Positions 1 to 12,128 of a stretch of DNA of 64,000 nucleotides are shown here, piece by piece. The notes below the pieces were generated by a model. The model saw only the letters and a list, made by a program, of their open reading frames with translations. It ran no database searches and was not told the DNA's origin. Within the stretch, counting starts at the first letter, position 1. Each line of letters opens with the position of its first letter. A program made the position numbers and the translations under genes. The DNA comes from Microbacterium sp. SYP-A9085. Its GTDB lineage: Bacteria > Actinomycetota > Actinomycetes > Actinomycetales > Microbacteriaceae. Location: NCBI RefSeq assembly GCF_009649635.1, contig NZ_WJII01000003.1:1-64000 (forward strand). Direction: 5' to 3'.

Positions 1-124
<124 letters not shown>

Positions 125-460
125 AAAACGATGCCACAACACCACCGGGAAAACGGCAGACGCTGCAGCGAGTTCAACCTGACCAACACAGAATGCCATC
201 ACTGACAATCCATAAATTGATCCAAAGGAATCTCACCCCAACCAAAAACAGTCAGGACGAGGATAATTTGGCATTTGACAAGTGCACGCTGTTGAGTTCT
301 CAAGGATCGGACGCACCCACGACCAGGCCAAAACCATCACGCAGGGCAACTTCACAATCATACCCGACCCGCACGCGCAGTCTGAGCGACACGCTGCTCT
401 GATCGGGGTTCCCATGCTACCACCAACCGCGCCGGCTGAAAGGCCGACCGTGGAGGAGAA
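125..460 (-). promoter_or_regulatory. rRNA operon leader and upstream region
   Basis: There is no gene in this stretch. On the minus strand the motif TTGAGAACTCAA (292-303) lies about 170 bases before the 16S 5' end. Motifs like it are typical of actinobacterial rRNA leaders and spacers, where they serve in antitermination and processing. A possible -10 element TATGAT lies at 357-362, without a convincing -35. The AT-rich part (120-290) contrasts with the surrounding coding DNA. Bases 461-631 hold only GC-rich hairpins and no gene. Confidence 0.55.
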
Positions 461-643
461 TGGGAGGTGGTCCGCTGCTTGAGGGGGCGGGGCCTTCCGG
501 CCTCTCCGCGGCACCCTTTGGGGCGAACAGGTATTACTGTACGCGACGCGGGCAGGCTCGGCCCAATCGAGGCTGCATCCCGGGCGTGTCTGGCTGATCG
601 GACGCCATTTCCTCATCTCGGGGGGCGCGCGTACTGTCGGCGT

Positions 644-1963
644 ATGACCACCGCCGCCGCGATCCTCGGTGAACTCGGACTGGCCTCCGCACCGGCCGTC
701 GAGCCCGCCCGTCCGGTGCCGCTGCCGGCGCGGACCGCGGTCGCGGAGCTGGCGTGGGCCGGTGTGTCCGCGGCCTCGGCGGCGGCCGCCGCCCTGGCCG
801 GCGCCCCGTCGGTGCGCCTGGATCCCGACCGGATAGCGCTCGCCTACGCGAGCGAGAAGCGACTTCTCGTCGACGGTGAGCACCCGGAGGCATTCGCCGC
901 GCTGTCGGGCTTCTTCCGCGCAGCAGACGGGTGGGTCCGCACGCACGGGAACTATCCGCACCACGCCGCCGCGCTCCGTCGCGGCCTCGGACTCGGCGAC
1001 AGCGCACTGCGCGACGACGTCGCCGCCGCACTGCAGCGCCTGCCCGCCGCCGCCGCCGCCGAAAGGGTGACGGGAGCCGGCGGACTGTGCGTCGTCGTCC
1101 GCGCGGAGGATCCCGCCCGCGACGCCCGTCTTCGGACCGAGCCGCTGATCGACGTGCGCTCAATCGGCGCGGCCCCCGCCAGCCCGCGCCTGGCCGGTTC
1201 TGCGGACGCGCCGCTGCGCGGCATCCGGATCCTCGACCTCACGCGCGTGATCGCCGGTCCGGTCGGGACGCGCACGCTCGCGCTGCTGGGCGCCGAGGTG
1301 CTGCGCATCGACCCGCCCGGCATCCCCGAGATCGCCGCGCAGCACCTGGACACCGGACACGGCAAGCGCTCCGCGCTCCTGAACCTTTCGGCGCCCGCCG
1401 ATCGTGCGCGGTTCGACGAGTTGCTGCGCACCGCGGACGTCGTGGCTCTCGGGTACCGCGCGACATCCCTCGCCCGACTCGGACTCTCCCCCGACGCTCT
1501 CATCCGACGGCGCCCCGGGCTCGTGGTCGCCCAGCACACCGCATGGGCGGACCCCGACCGTCGCGGATTCGACAGCCTCGTGCAGGCGGCGTGCGGCATC
1601 GCGGTCATCGAGGGCGCTGCGGACGCGCCCGGAGTGCTCCCCGCCCAGGCGCTCGACCATACGACGGGATACCTGCTCGCCGCCGGCGTCATGGCGGCGC
1701 TGGCCCGGCGCGCGGCCGAGGGCGGATCGTGGCTCGTGGCGACATCCCTGCGACGCGTCGCCGCAGAACTGCTCGGGATGCCGCGGACCGCCGCCCCGCC
1801 GGCGTCGACGCCCATCGACCCGGCGCCGCACGTGCAGGAGTTCGACGTCGCCGGATCGCGGGTCACCACGGTCGGACCTGCCGTCGGGTACGCCGGCGGT
1901 CCCACCGCCTTCGCCGCGCCGCGGCCGTGGGGCGGCGACCGCGCGGCGTGGCTGGATCGGTAG
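644..1963 (+). CDS. CaiB/BaiF (family III) CoA-transferase-like protein
   Basis: A 439-residue protein. Residues 191-345 carry the family III CoA-transferase pattern: LRGIRILDLTRVIAGPVGTR, then LGAEVLRIDPP, then HGKRSALLNL. Asp310 in GFDSLVQA is at the position of the nucleophilic Asp of the family, by recall. The first 190 residues are an additional, weaker region, perhaps a second degenerate half. Family members move CoA between carboxylic acids; the substrate here cannot be told. TACTGT at 632-637 lies six bases before this ATG, supporting it over an upstream in-frame ATG and suggesting a leaderless mRNA. It stands alone and is convergent with udgX. Confidence 0.85.
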   Translation: MTTAAAILGELGLASAPAVEPARPVPLPARTAVAELAWAGVSAASAAAAALAGAPSVRLDPDRIALAYASEKRLLVDGEHPEAFAALSGFFRAADGWVRTHGNYPHHAAALRRGLGLGDSALRDDVAAALQRLPAAAAAERVTGAGGLCVVVRAEDPARDARLRTEPLIDVRSIGAAPASPRLAGSADAPLRGIRILDLTRVIAGPVGTRTLALLGAEVLRIDPPGIPEIAAQHLDTGHGKRSALLNLSAPADRARFDELLRTADVVALGYRATSLARLGLSPDALIRRRPGLVVAQHTAWADPDRRGFDSLVQAACGIAVIEGAADAPGVLPAQALDHTTGYLLAAGVMAALARRAAEGGSWLVATSLRRVAAELLGMPRTAAPPASTPIDPAPHVQEFDVAGSRVTTVGPAVGYAGGPTAFAAPRPWGGDRAAWLDR

Positions 1964-1982
1964 CCGCGGGCCCCGCGTCGGG

Positions 1983-2609
1983 TCAGGCCTCGGTTGCGGC
2001 GAGGCGGAGGTCGTCGACGAGGGCGGCGAGCGCGCGTTCGCGCTCGTCGTGGTCGCGCATCCGCACGATCGCCGAGGGATGCGCGGTGACCACGACCGCG
2101 CGCCCGCCGGACTCCTGGCGCATGCCCCGCTCCTGCCCGATGCGCACGTCGCGGCCGAGCACCGCGCGTGCGGCCGTCGCGCCCAGGCATACGATGACGG
2201 CCGGCTGCACACTGCGGATCTCCGCCTCGAGCCACGGATGGCAGGCGGTGATGTGCGCGACCTGCGGCTTCTCGTGGATGCGCCGCTTGCCGCGCTGCTG
2301 GAACCGGAAGTGTTTGACGGCGTTCGTGAGATACACGCGATCGGATCCGATGCCGGCGGCGGCGAGCGCGTCCTGCAGGATCCGGCCGGCCGGGCCCACG
2401 AACGGCTCGCCCGCAAGGTCCTCCTTGTCGCCGGGCTGCTCGCCGACGAGCATGAGCCGCGCCGACTGGTCGCCGTCGCCGAAGACCACCTGCGTCGCGT
2501 CGCGCCACAGCTCGCAGCCACGGCACGCGTGAGCGGCCTCGCGCAGAGCGTCCACATCGTCCGAGTCGGGCACCCACGCGCCGGCTCCGGGCCGTTGCGC
2601 GTCCGTCAT
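1983..2609 (-). CDS. udgX: UdgX-family uracil-DNA glycosylase (covalent uracil-DNA binder)
   Basis: A 208-residue member of the uracil-DNA glycosylase superfamily. It has GEQPGDKED (56-64), PFVGPAG (69-75), the KRRIH loop (108-112) and HPS (177-179). Cys29, Cys32, Cys123 and Cys141 fit an iron-sulfur site. The KRRIH loop and the GEQPGDKED form of motif A mark UdgX, whose loop histidine (here His112) is known in Mycobacterium smegmatis to bond covalently with the excised uracil's sugar, giving a stable protein-DNA complex. TAGACT at 2616-2621, overlapping the stop of the DUF4184 gene, lies six bases before the ATG, so the mRNA is probably leaderless. The role is DNA repair, perhaps in uracil-rich stress states. 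Confidence 0.9.
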   Translation of the reverse strand: MTDAQRPGAGAWVPDSDDVDALREAAHACRGCELWRDATQVVFGDGDQSARLMLVGEQPGDKEDLAGEPFVGPAGRILQDALAAAGIGSDRVYLTNAVKHFRFQQRGKRRIHEKPQVAHITACHPWLEAEIRSVQPAVIVCLGATAARAVLGRDVRIGQERGMRQESGGRAVVVTAHPSAIVRMRDHDERERALAALVDDLRLAATEA

Positions 2610-2618
2610 CCGGCGAGT

Positions 2619-3422
2619 CTACGACCGCGCGCGACGGCGCCGCACGCGCACCGCGATGCACAGCGCCACGGTGAAAGCGCCCCACACGCCGCACGCCGGT
2701 GGCAGGACCCGGTACGCCAGGTGCGCGGCCGTGAACGTCGGCGTCAGAGGCCCCAGCAGGACGAGGCCGATGAGCCAGGCCACCGCGAGAGCGGCCGCGA
2801 GCGCGGCCAGCCACAGCCACGGCAGCGCCGGCGTCGTTACGCGCCGCCGCGCCGTAACCGTCGCATGGCGCAGCCACAGCATCCCGCACACCACGAAGAC
2901 CACGAGGCCCACGGCACTCGACCCGTGCTGCACCCACCGGTAGCCCACGAAGGGGCCCCACTGTTCGTCCAGGACCGGCAGCAGCGCCACACCGGTGCGG
3001 CCCTCGTGGCTGAACGCGTCCCACGCTATGTGGCTGGCAACGCCGATCAGGAGCGACAGCGCGAGGATCAGGATGCCGCGCAGCGGCGGGATCGCGCCAC
3101 CGCGCGTGACCATCTCGCGCACGCTCGTCGCGGCATCCCACTCCGCCGGAAGCCGGCGCGCGAGCACAGGCGGGACCAGCTCGCGGGCGGCGGGGCGCAG
3201 CAGGAGGCGCCACAGCACCAGCAGGCCCAGCGCGAGCAGTGCCGTGACCGGCATCCAGCGGAGATCGTGCGTCCAGCCGTAGTCGATCACGGTGCCCAGC
3301 ACAGTGCCGCGGACGAACAACGGCAGGTCGGGCGTCATGGCGCCCACCGCTATCGCCGCGGGCACCAGCGGCGTCCGCAGAAACGGCAGCGCGACGATGG
3401 CGTGGCTGGGCGTGAACGGCAT
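2619..3422 (-). CDS. DUF4184 family integral membrane protein
   Basis: A 267-residue membrane protein starting MPFTPSHAIVALPF, the N-terminal signature of DUF4184. About five to six hydrophobic segments can be seen (roughly 58-75, 115-132, 168-186, 201-225, 240-262). Conserved polar residues in the membrane region include SHxxWDxFSHEGR (130-142). The histidines and aspartates recall a metal-dependent hydrolase, but no activity is known. It begins two bases after the tyrS stop and is presumably co-transcribed with tyrS. Confidence 0.82.
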   Translation of the reverse strand: MPFTPSHAIVALPFLRTPLVPAAIAVGAMTPDLPLFVRGTVLGTVIDYGWTHDLRWMPVTALLALGLLVLWRLLLRPAARELVPPVLARRLPAEWDAATSVREMVTRGGAIPPLRGILILALSLLIGVASHIAWDAFSHEGRTGVALLPVLDEQWGPFVGYRWVQHGSSAVGLVVFVVCGMLWLRHATVTARRRVTTPALPWLWLAALAAALAVAWLIGLVLLGPLTPTFTAAHLAYRVLPPACGVWGAFTVALCIAVRVRRRRARS

Positions 3423-3424
3423 CG

Positions 3425-4729
3425 TCAGCGGGCGACGAACACGCCCGCGAGCGTCTTCTTGCCGCGGCGCAGCACGGACACGCCCCCCGGCAGCGCACCG
3501 GTGACGAAAGCCCCCTCGTCCTCGACCCGGGCGCCGTCCAGCGACACGCCGCCCTGGGCCACAGCCCGCCGGGCCTCGGAAAGGCTCGAGACGAGGCCCG
3601 TGTCCAGCAGCGCCTGCGCGACGGTCGTGTCCACGGATGCCTCCACGTGCGGCAACTCGAGCAGCGCACTGCGCAGGGTGGCGGCATCCAGCGCCGTGAG
3701 GTCGCCCCCTCCGAACAGGGCGTCGGAGGCTGCCACCACGGCGGAGGTCGCGTCCGTCCCGTGCACGAGCGTCGTCACCTCGCGCGCCAGGCGCTTCTGC
3801 GCGGCACGGCGGAACGGCTCGGCCTCGACGAGGCGCGCGTACTCCTCGATCTCGGCCCGCGTCAGGAACGTGAAGATCTTGATGCGGTCGATCACGTCGG
3901 CATCGTCCGTGTTCAGCCAGAACTGGTACATCCGGTACGGGCTGCACATCTCGGCATCCAGCCAGATGGCGTTGCCCTCGCTCTTGCCGAACTTCGTGCC
4001 GTCGCTGTTGGTGATCAGCGGCGTGCCGATCGCGTGCGCCGACACGCCCTCCACACGGTGGATGAGATCCGTGCCGCTGGTGAGGTTGCCCCACTGATCC
4101 GAGCCGCCGGTCTGCAGCACGCAGTCGTACTGCCGGTACAGCTCGAGGAAGTCCATCCCCTGCAGGATCTGGTAGCTGAACTCGGTGTAGCTGATCCCGG
4201 CATCCGAGTTCAGCCGGGCGGCGACGGCGTCCTTCTTCAGCATCGTGCCGACGCGGTAGTGCTTGCCCACCTCACGGAGGAAGTCGATCGCCGACAGCTG
4301 CGCGGTCCAGTCGAGGTTGTTGACGATGCGGGCTGCGTTCTCGCCGTCGAAGCTGAGGAACCGCTCGACCTGCGCGCGCAGCTTTGCGACCCACTCCGCC
4401 ACCGTCTCGCGCGTATTGAGGTTGCGCTCGGCGGTCGGCCGCGGGTCCCCGATCAAGCCCGTCGACCCGCCCACGAGACCCAGCGGCCGGTGCCCGGCCA
4501 GCTGCAGCCGGCGCAGCAGCAGCAGCTGCACGAGGTTGCCCAGGTGCAGACTCGGCGCGGTCGGGTCGAAGCCGCAGTAATACGTGATCGGGTCCCCGCC
4601 GAGCAGGGCGCGCAGCGCCTCGGGATCCGTGGACACGTGCACCAGGCCGCGCCAGACCAGTTCGTCCCAGACGTTGTCGAACGTCGGATCGTTGGCCGGC
4701 GCAAGGGCGCTCAGAGCGGGTGAGGACAC
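3425..4729 (-). CDS. tyrS: Tyrosyl-tRNA synthetase
   Basis: Charges tRNA-Tyr in the cytoplasm. In the 434-residue form chosen here the class I motifs are HLGN (about 62-65, the HIGH equivalent) and KFGKS (about 246-250, the KMSKS equivalent). YTEFSYQILQ and QTGGSDQWGN line the tyrosine pocket. An S4-like RNA-binding domain occupies the last ~65 residues. An ATG lies at 4735, but the -10-like TAGCCT (4737-4742) ends one base before it and seven bases before the GTG at 4729, so the GTG is preferred and the mRNA is probably leaderless. Followed after two bases by the DUF4184 gene. Confidence 0.97.
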   Translation of the reverse strand: MSSPALSALAPANDPTFDNVWDELVWRGLVHVSTDPEALRALLGGDPITYYCGFDPTAPSLHLGNLVQLLLLRRLQLAGHRPLGLVGGSTGLIGDPRPTAERNLNTRETVAEWVAKLRAQVERFLSFDGENAARIVNNLDWTAQLSAIDFLREVGKHYRVGTMLKKDAVAARLNSDAGISYTEFSYQILQGMDFLELYRQYDCVLQTGGSDQWGNLTSGTDLIHRVEGVSAHAIGTPLITNSDGTKFGKSEGNAIWLDAEMCSPYRMYQFWLNTDDADVIDRIKIFTFLTRAEIEEYARLVEAEPFRRAAQKRLAREVTTLVHGTDATSAVVAASDALFGGGDLTALDAATLRSALLELPHVEASVDTTVAQALLDTGLVSSLSEARRAVAQGGVSLDGARVEDEGAFVTGALPGGVSVLRRGKKTLAGVFVAR

Positions 4730-4810
4730 GCGCATCAGGCTATCAGCGGGATCGCGGGGGATTTCGCTGTGAGCGAACGGGATGTCGTACCCGCATGCCA
4801 GACTGGCGAC

Positions 4811-5395
4811 ATGGTCCTGGTGCCCGGTGCCGACGTGCTGCTGACGGCCGTGCTGTCGATCTTCCTGTTCCTCGCGCTCTGCGCCGCGCTCGTGCTTATC
4901 GTCGTGGCGATGCGGCGGCTGTCGACGTATCCGCTCCTGGTCGCGGGGATCCTCGTCGTGCTGGCCCTGCTCGTGGTGGCGATCTCGCCCGTGAACACGC
5001 CGGCGATCATGGGCCTGATCCTCACGGTGCTCGGCGTGACGGTGGCCGTGGTCGGCGGCAATCCGGTGGCCCGGCGCGTCCTCGATTACGCGGCGGGGTC
5101 GCGGGTGCGCGAGACCGCGGACGGCGGCATCATCGTCACCGCCGACGACGGCGACACCGCGCGCACGCTCATGCGCGGCGGCACCGTGATCGGCTATCTG
5201 GAGCGGCTCGCTGCCGTCGTGGCGATCGTCGTGGGATACCCGGAGGCGATAGCGGTGGTCGTCGCGATCAAGGGAATCGGCCGGTTCTCCGAGCTCGGCG
5301 AGCCGGAGGCGCGGGAGCGGTTCATCGTGGGAACGCTCGCAAGCCTCGTCTGGGCGTGCGTGGTCGGCGCCCTGCTTCGGCTCGCCATCTGGTGA
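4811..5395 (+). CDS. Integral membrane protein, DUF3307-like, partner of SatD
   Basis: A 194-residue protein with about five membrane segments (roughly 8-33, 39-59, 62-80, 132-150, 170-190). The C-terminal part (IGYLERL, then GYPEAIAVVVAIKGIGRF, then ERFIVGTLASL) follows the same plan as DUF3307 proteins, which in other phyla lie beside satD genes; this match is from memory and not computed. The function is unknown. An in-frame ATG-like start lies at 4769, but CAGACT (4799-4804) is six bases before the ATG at 4811, the spacing seen repeatedly in this window. Convergent with the satD homologue. Confidence 0.75.
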   Translation: MVLVPGADVLLTAVLSIFLFLALCAALVLIVVAMRRLSTYPLLVAGILVVLALLVVAISPVNTPAIMGLILTVLGVTVAVVGGNPVARRVLDYAAGSRVRETADGGIIVTADDGDTARTLMRGGTVIGYLERLAAVVAIVVGYPEAIAVVVAIKGIGRFSELGEPEARERFIVGTLASLVWACVVGALLRLAIW

Positions 5396-5396
5396 G

Positions 5397-5439
5397 TCGG
5401 CGACGCGAGCGTCGGCGGATACGTCCTCGCGTCTGCCGA
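5397..5439. terminator. Hairpin between convergent genes
   Basis: TCGGCGACGCGA at 5397-5408 pairs with TCGCGTCTGCCGA at 5427-5439, with one bulged base. It lies just after the stop of the membrane protein gene and before that of satD, so it could end transcription in both directions. There is no U-tract, which is common in high-GC actinobacteria. Confidence 0.5.
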
Positions 5440-5491
5440 TGGGTGAGCGGCCCGCGCGGAGGATGCGATGGGCAGCTCGTGCGGCCGCGGA

Positions 5492-6127
5492 TCAGCCGCG
5501 CAGCAGGCGGTAGCCCTCGACCACGGCGGCCGCGCCGGCGGCGGTCAGCGCCTGCGACACCGCCGACTGCGTGACGCCCTCTTGTGCCGCGAGTTGTCGC
5601 TGTGTGAGGCCGAGGCAGCGTCCGTGCGTGAGCCGGCGGGTCCGCTCGCTCATCGCGCTCACGAGCTGATCGCGCACCAAGAGGTACGCATTCGCGTGCC
5701 GCACGGCATCGCCGTCGGCATCCACGCTGCCGTCCGACGCCGCCACGCGCACCCGCGCCGCCGGGAGCGTACGCGCGGCGAGCGCCTCGGCCGTCTCGAT
5801 CGCGGCGCGCGCCGCCCACCAGCCGGGCCCGTCCGAGATCCCGCCGGATGCCGAAGGCACCTCGCCCACCTCGCCGAGGCCGATGCCGTACCGGCACTGG
5901 ACGGCGTCCGGCAGCGAAAGCTGCAGCAGCAGGGTCGCGCGCAGCGCGGCATCCAGGTCCGGGAAGACCCCCTGCATCTCGTCGCCGACGATGGGATGCA
6001 GCGGCACCAGCGCAACAGGAAGATCGCGCTGCAGGCGCGCGAGCGCCTCATCGAGCGCGCGCTGGGCGGCCTCCCGATCCGGGATGCGGCGGGAGCCGAC
6101 GATGTCGACGATCAGCGCGGCGACCAT
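5492..6127 (-). CDS. SatD family protein with C-terminal helix-turn-helix
   Basis: A 211-residue SatD-family protein. The N-terminal domain starts ALIVDIVGSR (residues 4-13) and has VGDEMQG (47-53). The Asp-x-x-Gly-Ser and Gly-Asp-Glu pattern recalls the metal-binding residues of nucleotide-cyclase-like folds, but that is an inference. Residues 172-194 (LGLTQRQLA, then VTQSAVSQAL) form a clear helix-turn-helix of sigma-region-4/LuxR type. The biochemical role of SatD is unknown. TATCCT (6134-6139) ends six bases before the ATG, and a near-palindrome overlaps it, suggesting a leaderless, autoregulated gene. Confidence 0.85.
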   Translation of the reverse strand: MVAALIVDIVGSRRIPDREAAQRALDEALARLQRDLPVALVPLHPIVGDEMQGVFPDLDAALRATLLLQLSLPDAVQCRYGIGLGEVGEVPSASGGISDGPGWWAARAAIETAEALAARTLPAARVRVAASDGSVDADGDAVRHANAYLLVRDQLVSAMSERTRRLTHGRCLGLTQRQLAAQEGVTQSAVSQALTAAGAAAVVEGYRLLRG

Positions 6128-6133
6128 GCGATA

Positions 6134-6150
6134 AGGATATCACTGATATC
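6134..6150 (-). promoter_or_regulatory. satD -10 element with overlapping near-palindromic operator
   Basis: The -10 element TATCCT occupies 6134-6139. GATATCACTGATATC (6136-6150) is a 15-base near-palindrome, symmetric except at its centre, and overlaps the -10 by four bases. A weak -35 candidate TTATTT lies 17 bases upstream (6157-6162). A regulator bound here would block the promoter; the helix-turn-helix of the SatD protein itself is the obvious candidate. Confidence 0.55.
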
Positions 6151-6192
6151 TGACGGAAATAAGCTATTGGCTGATCAAACCGCGATGATCAG

Positions 6193-7644
<1,452 letters not shown>

Positions 7645-7672
7645 CTAACGGCGCGGGGCGCGGCGCCGTTTG

Positions 7673-7840
7673 CCGTCCGGTGGCGCCGCATCGGGGCGAC
7701 GATGCGACACGAGGGGACGAGAATCCCGCGGGGTGCGGCGGTTTGCCGTCCGGTGGTGTCGCTTCAGGACGACGAAGCGACACGAGGGGACGGGAGGATC
7801 GCCGTCCTGAGATGCCGCATCCGGCGAGGGATGCGGCACG
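7673..7840. repeat. Three copies of a dispersed intergenic palindrome
   Basis: Three imperfect copies lie at 7673-7720, 7746-7794 and 7802-7840. Each has an outer arm pair CCGTCC/GGACGG, a variable middle, and an inner arm pair: GCATC/GATGC, TGTCGCTTC/GAAGCGACA (nine bases, perfect) and TGCCGCATC/GATGCGGCA respectively. They fill the argF-argH gap and would fold into three successive hairpins in the RNA. Related copies lie at 58151-58198 and 61392-61440, always between genes. Confidence 0.8.
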
Positions 7841-7871
7841 AAGGGACGGGGAGTTGCGGAGAGCGGGCGCG

Positions 7872-10068
<2,197 letters not shown>

Positions 10069-10072
<4 letters not shown>

Positions 10073-10974
10073 TGCGCCACCACCTCTGTTCCGATGCCCT
10101 TCTGGGTGAAGATCTCCACGAGCACCGAGTGCGGCACCCGTCCGTCGATGATCGCCGCGGTCTCCACGCCCCCCGACACGGCGTCCAGGCACGCCCGCAT
10201 CTTCGGGATCATGCCGGACTCCAGGCTCGGCAGCAGCGCGCGCAGCTCGTCCGCGGTCAGCCGGGAGACGAGCGAGTCGCGGTTGGGCCAGTCCGCGTAG
10301 AGCCCGGGGACGTCGGTGAGGATGACGAGCTTGGCGGCATCCAGCGCCACGGCGAGGGCCGCCGCGGCCGCGTCCGCGTTCACGTTCAGCGAGTGGCCGG
10401 GATTGTCCAGGTCCGGCGCTATCGAGGAGACGACCGGGATGCGCCCGGCCGCGAGGTGGTCCAGGATCGGCTGCGGGTCGACCTGTTCGACGTTGCCGAC
10501 CCGGCCCAGGTCGTGCTCGACGCCGTCGATCACGACGCCGCGGCGGCGGCCGCCGAACAGTCCCGCGTCCTCGCCGGACAGGCCGGTCGCGAGCGGGCCG
10601 TGCGCGTTGATCTTGGCCACCAGCTGCGGGTTTATCTGCCCGGTGAGCACCATCCGCACGACGGAGATGGCCTCAGTCGAGGTGACCCGGTATCCGCCCT
10701 TGAACTCGCTGGGGATCGCGAGCCGGTCCAGCATCGCGGAGATCTGGGGTCCGCCGCCGTGCACGACCACCGGCCGCACGCCGACGTAGCGCAGGTACGC
10801 GATGTCGGCGGCGAAGGCGTCCTGCAGCTCCTCGGAGACCATCGCGTTGCCGCCGTACTTGATGACGACGACCTGGTCGCGGAACCGCCGCAGCCACGGC
10901 AGCGATTCGATCAGCGTCCTCGCCTTGGCGGACGCCTCGGCCGGGTCGGTGTCCTGGATGCGGGAGTCGGTCAT
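10069..10974 (-). CDS. argB: Acetylglutamate kinase
   Basis: Phosphorylates N-acetylglutamate, the usual arginine-feedback step in organisms that, like this one, use the ArgJ cycle. The 301-residue amino-acid-kinase fold has VIKYGGNAM (phosphate loop), [20 protein letters not shown] and [10 protein letters not shown]. The N-terminal ~30 residues before the kinase core fit the extra helix of arginine-sensitive hexameric enzymes, so feedback inhibition is likely. ATGA overlap with argJ upstream. Confidence 0.97.
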
Positions 10975-12128
10975 GACGAGTAGGCGCTGTTCTCGTGGAC
11001 GTAGTCGTGGGTGAGGTCGTTCGTGAGGATCGTCGCCGTGTGGTCCCCGGCCTTCAGGTCGATGATCACGTGCGTGGCCCGGGGCGTGAGGTCGACCTGC
11101 TCGCGGGGGGCGTCCGGTCCGCCGGCGGTGCACACGCGCACGCCGTTCATCCAGACGTCGGTGTCGTACGGGTCGAACGCTGCCCGCGTGGTCCCGATCG
11201 CCGCCAGCACACGTCCCCAGTTGGGGTCGTTGCCGAACACCGCCGCCTTGAACAGGTTGTTGCGGGCGACCGCGCGGCCCACCTCGACCGCGTCGGGCTC
11301 GGATGCCGCGTGTCGCACCTCGATCGTGATGTCGTGGCTGGCCCCCTCAGCGTCGCCCTGCAGCTTGCGCGCGAGCTCCCCGCACAGGTCGGCCAGCGCG
11401 GCCTCGAACGCGGCGAGGTCCGGCACGACGCCGGACACGCCGGACGCCATCAGCGTCACCTGGTCGTTCGTGGACATGCAGCCGTCCGAGTCCAGCCGGT
11501 CGAAGCTGACCCGGGTGGCCGCGCGCAGCGCCGCGTCGGCCTGTGCGGCGTCGAGGACGGCGTCCGTCGTGATTACGACGAGCATCGTGGCAAGGCCCGG
11601 CGCCAGCATCCCGGCCCCCTTCGCCATGCCGCCGATGATCCAGCCGGCGCCCTCGCGCACGGCGGTCTTGCTGACGGTGTCGGTGGTCATGATGGCCGAC
11701 GCCGCCGCCTGCCCGCCGTCCGCCGACAGGGCGCCGATCGCCTTTTCCACCCCGTCCAGGACCTTGCCGCGGAACACCTCGTCGCCGGAGCCGATAAGCC
11801 CGGTGGAGCAGACGAGGATGTCGGCGGCGCTCACTTCCAGGAGCTCGGCCGCCTTCTCGGCGGTCATATGCGTGGTCTGGAATCCGAATGTCCCGGTGAA
11901 GCAGTTCGCCCCGCCGGAGTTGAGCACGACGGCCTCGACCACACCGTCGGCGACCGCCTGCTGCGACCACAGGATCGGGTTGGCCTTCGCGCGGTTGCCG
12001 GTGAACACGGCCGCGCCGACCTTGCGGGGACCGCGGTTGACGACGACGGCTACGTCGGGCTTGCCGGTGGACTTGAGGCCCGCGGCGACGCCGGCCGCCT
12101 CGAACCCCTGCGCTGCGGTGACGGTCAC
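10971..12128 (-). CDS. argJ: Bifunctional glutamate N-acetyltransferase / ornithine acetyltransferase
   Basis: Transfers the acetyl group from acetylornithine to glutamate, so the pathway recycles acetate and needs little or no ArgA. The 385-residue precursor has the self-cleavage site [10 protein letters not shown] with Thr181 as the nucleophile exposed by autoproteolysis, and the oxyanion region [10 protein letters not shown] (70-79). Starts at GTG overlapping the argC stop (GTGA). Third from last in a tightly coupled operon. Confidence 0.97.
   Translation of the reverse strand: MTVTAAQGFEAAGVAAGLKSTGKPDVAVVVNRGPRKVGAAVFTGNRAKANPILWSQQAVADGVVEAVVLNSGGANCFTGTFGFQTTHMTAEKAAELLEVSAADILVCSTGLIGSGDEVFRGKVLDGVEKAIGALSADGGQAAASAIMTTDTVSKTAVREGAGWIIGGMAKGAGMLAPGLATMLVVITTDAVLDAAQADAALRAATRVSFDRLDSDGCMSTNDQVTLMASGVSGVVPDLAAFEAALADLCGELARKLQGDAEGASHDITIEVRHAASEPDAVEVGRAVARNNLFKAAVFGNDPNWGRVLAAIGTTRAAFDPYDTDVWMNGVRVCTAGGPDAPREQVDLTPRATHVIIDLKAGDHTATILTNDLTHDYVHENSAYSS

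Noticed and set aside
275..280. TTGACA on the plus strand in the rRNA leader
   Set aside because: No -10 lies 16-19 bases downstream, and the gene it could serve starts 360 bases away with its own -10.
952..3687. A 911-codon open frame on the minus strand, overlapping the CoA-transferase, udgX and DUF4184 genes
   Set aside because: It is an antisense or shifted-frame shadow: Arg/Pro/Ala-rich throughout, no domains, and it crosses three well-supported genes. Stops are rare at this GC content.
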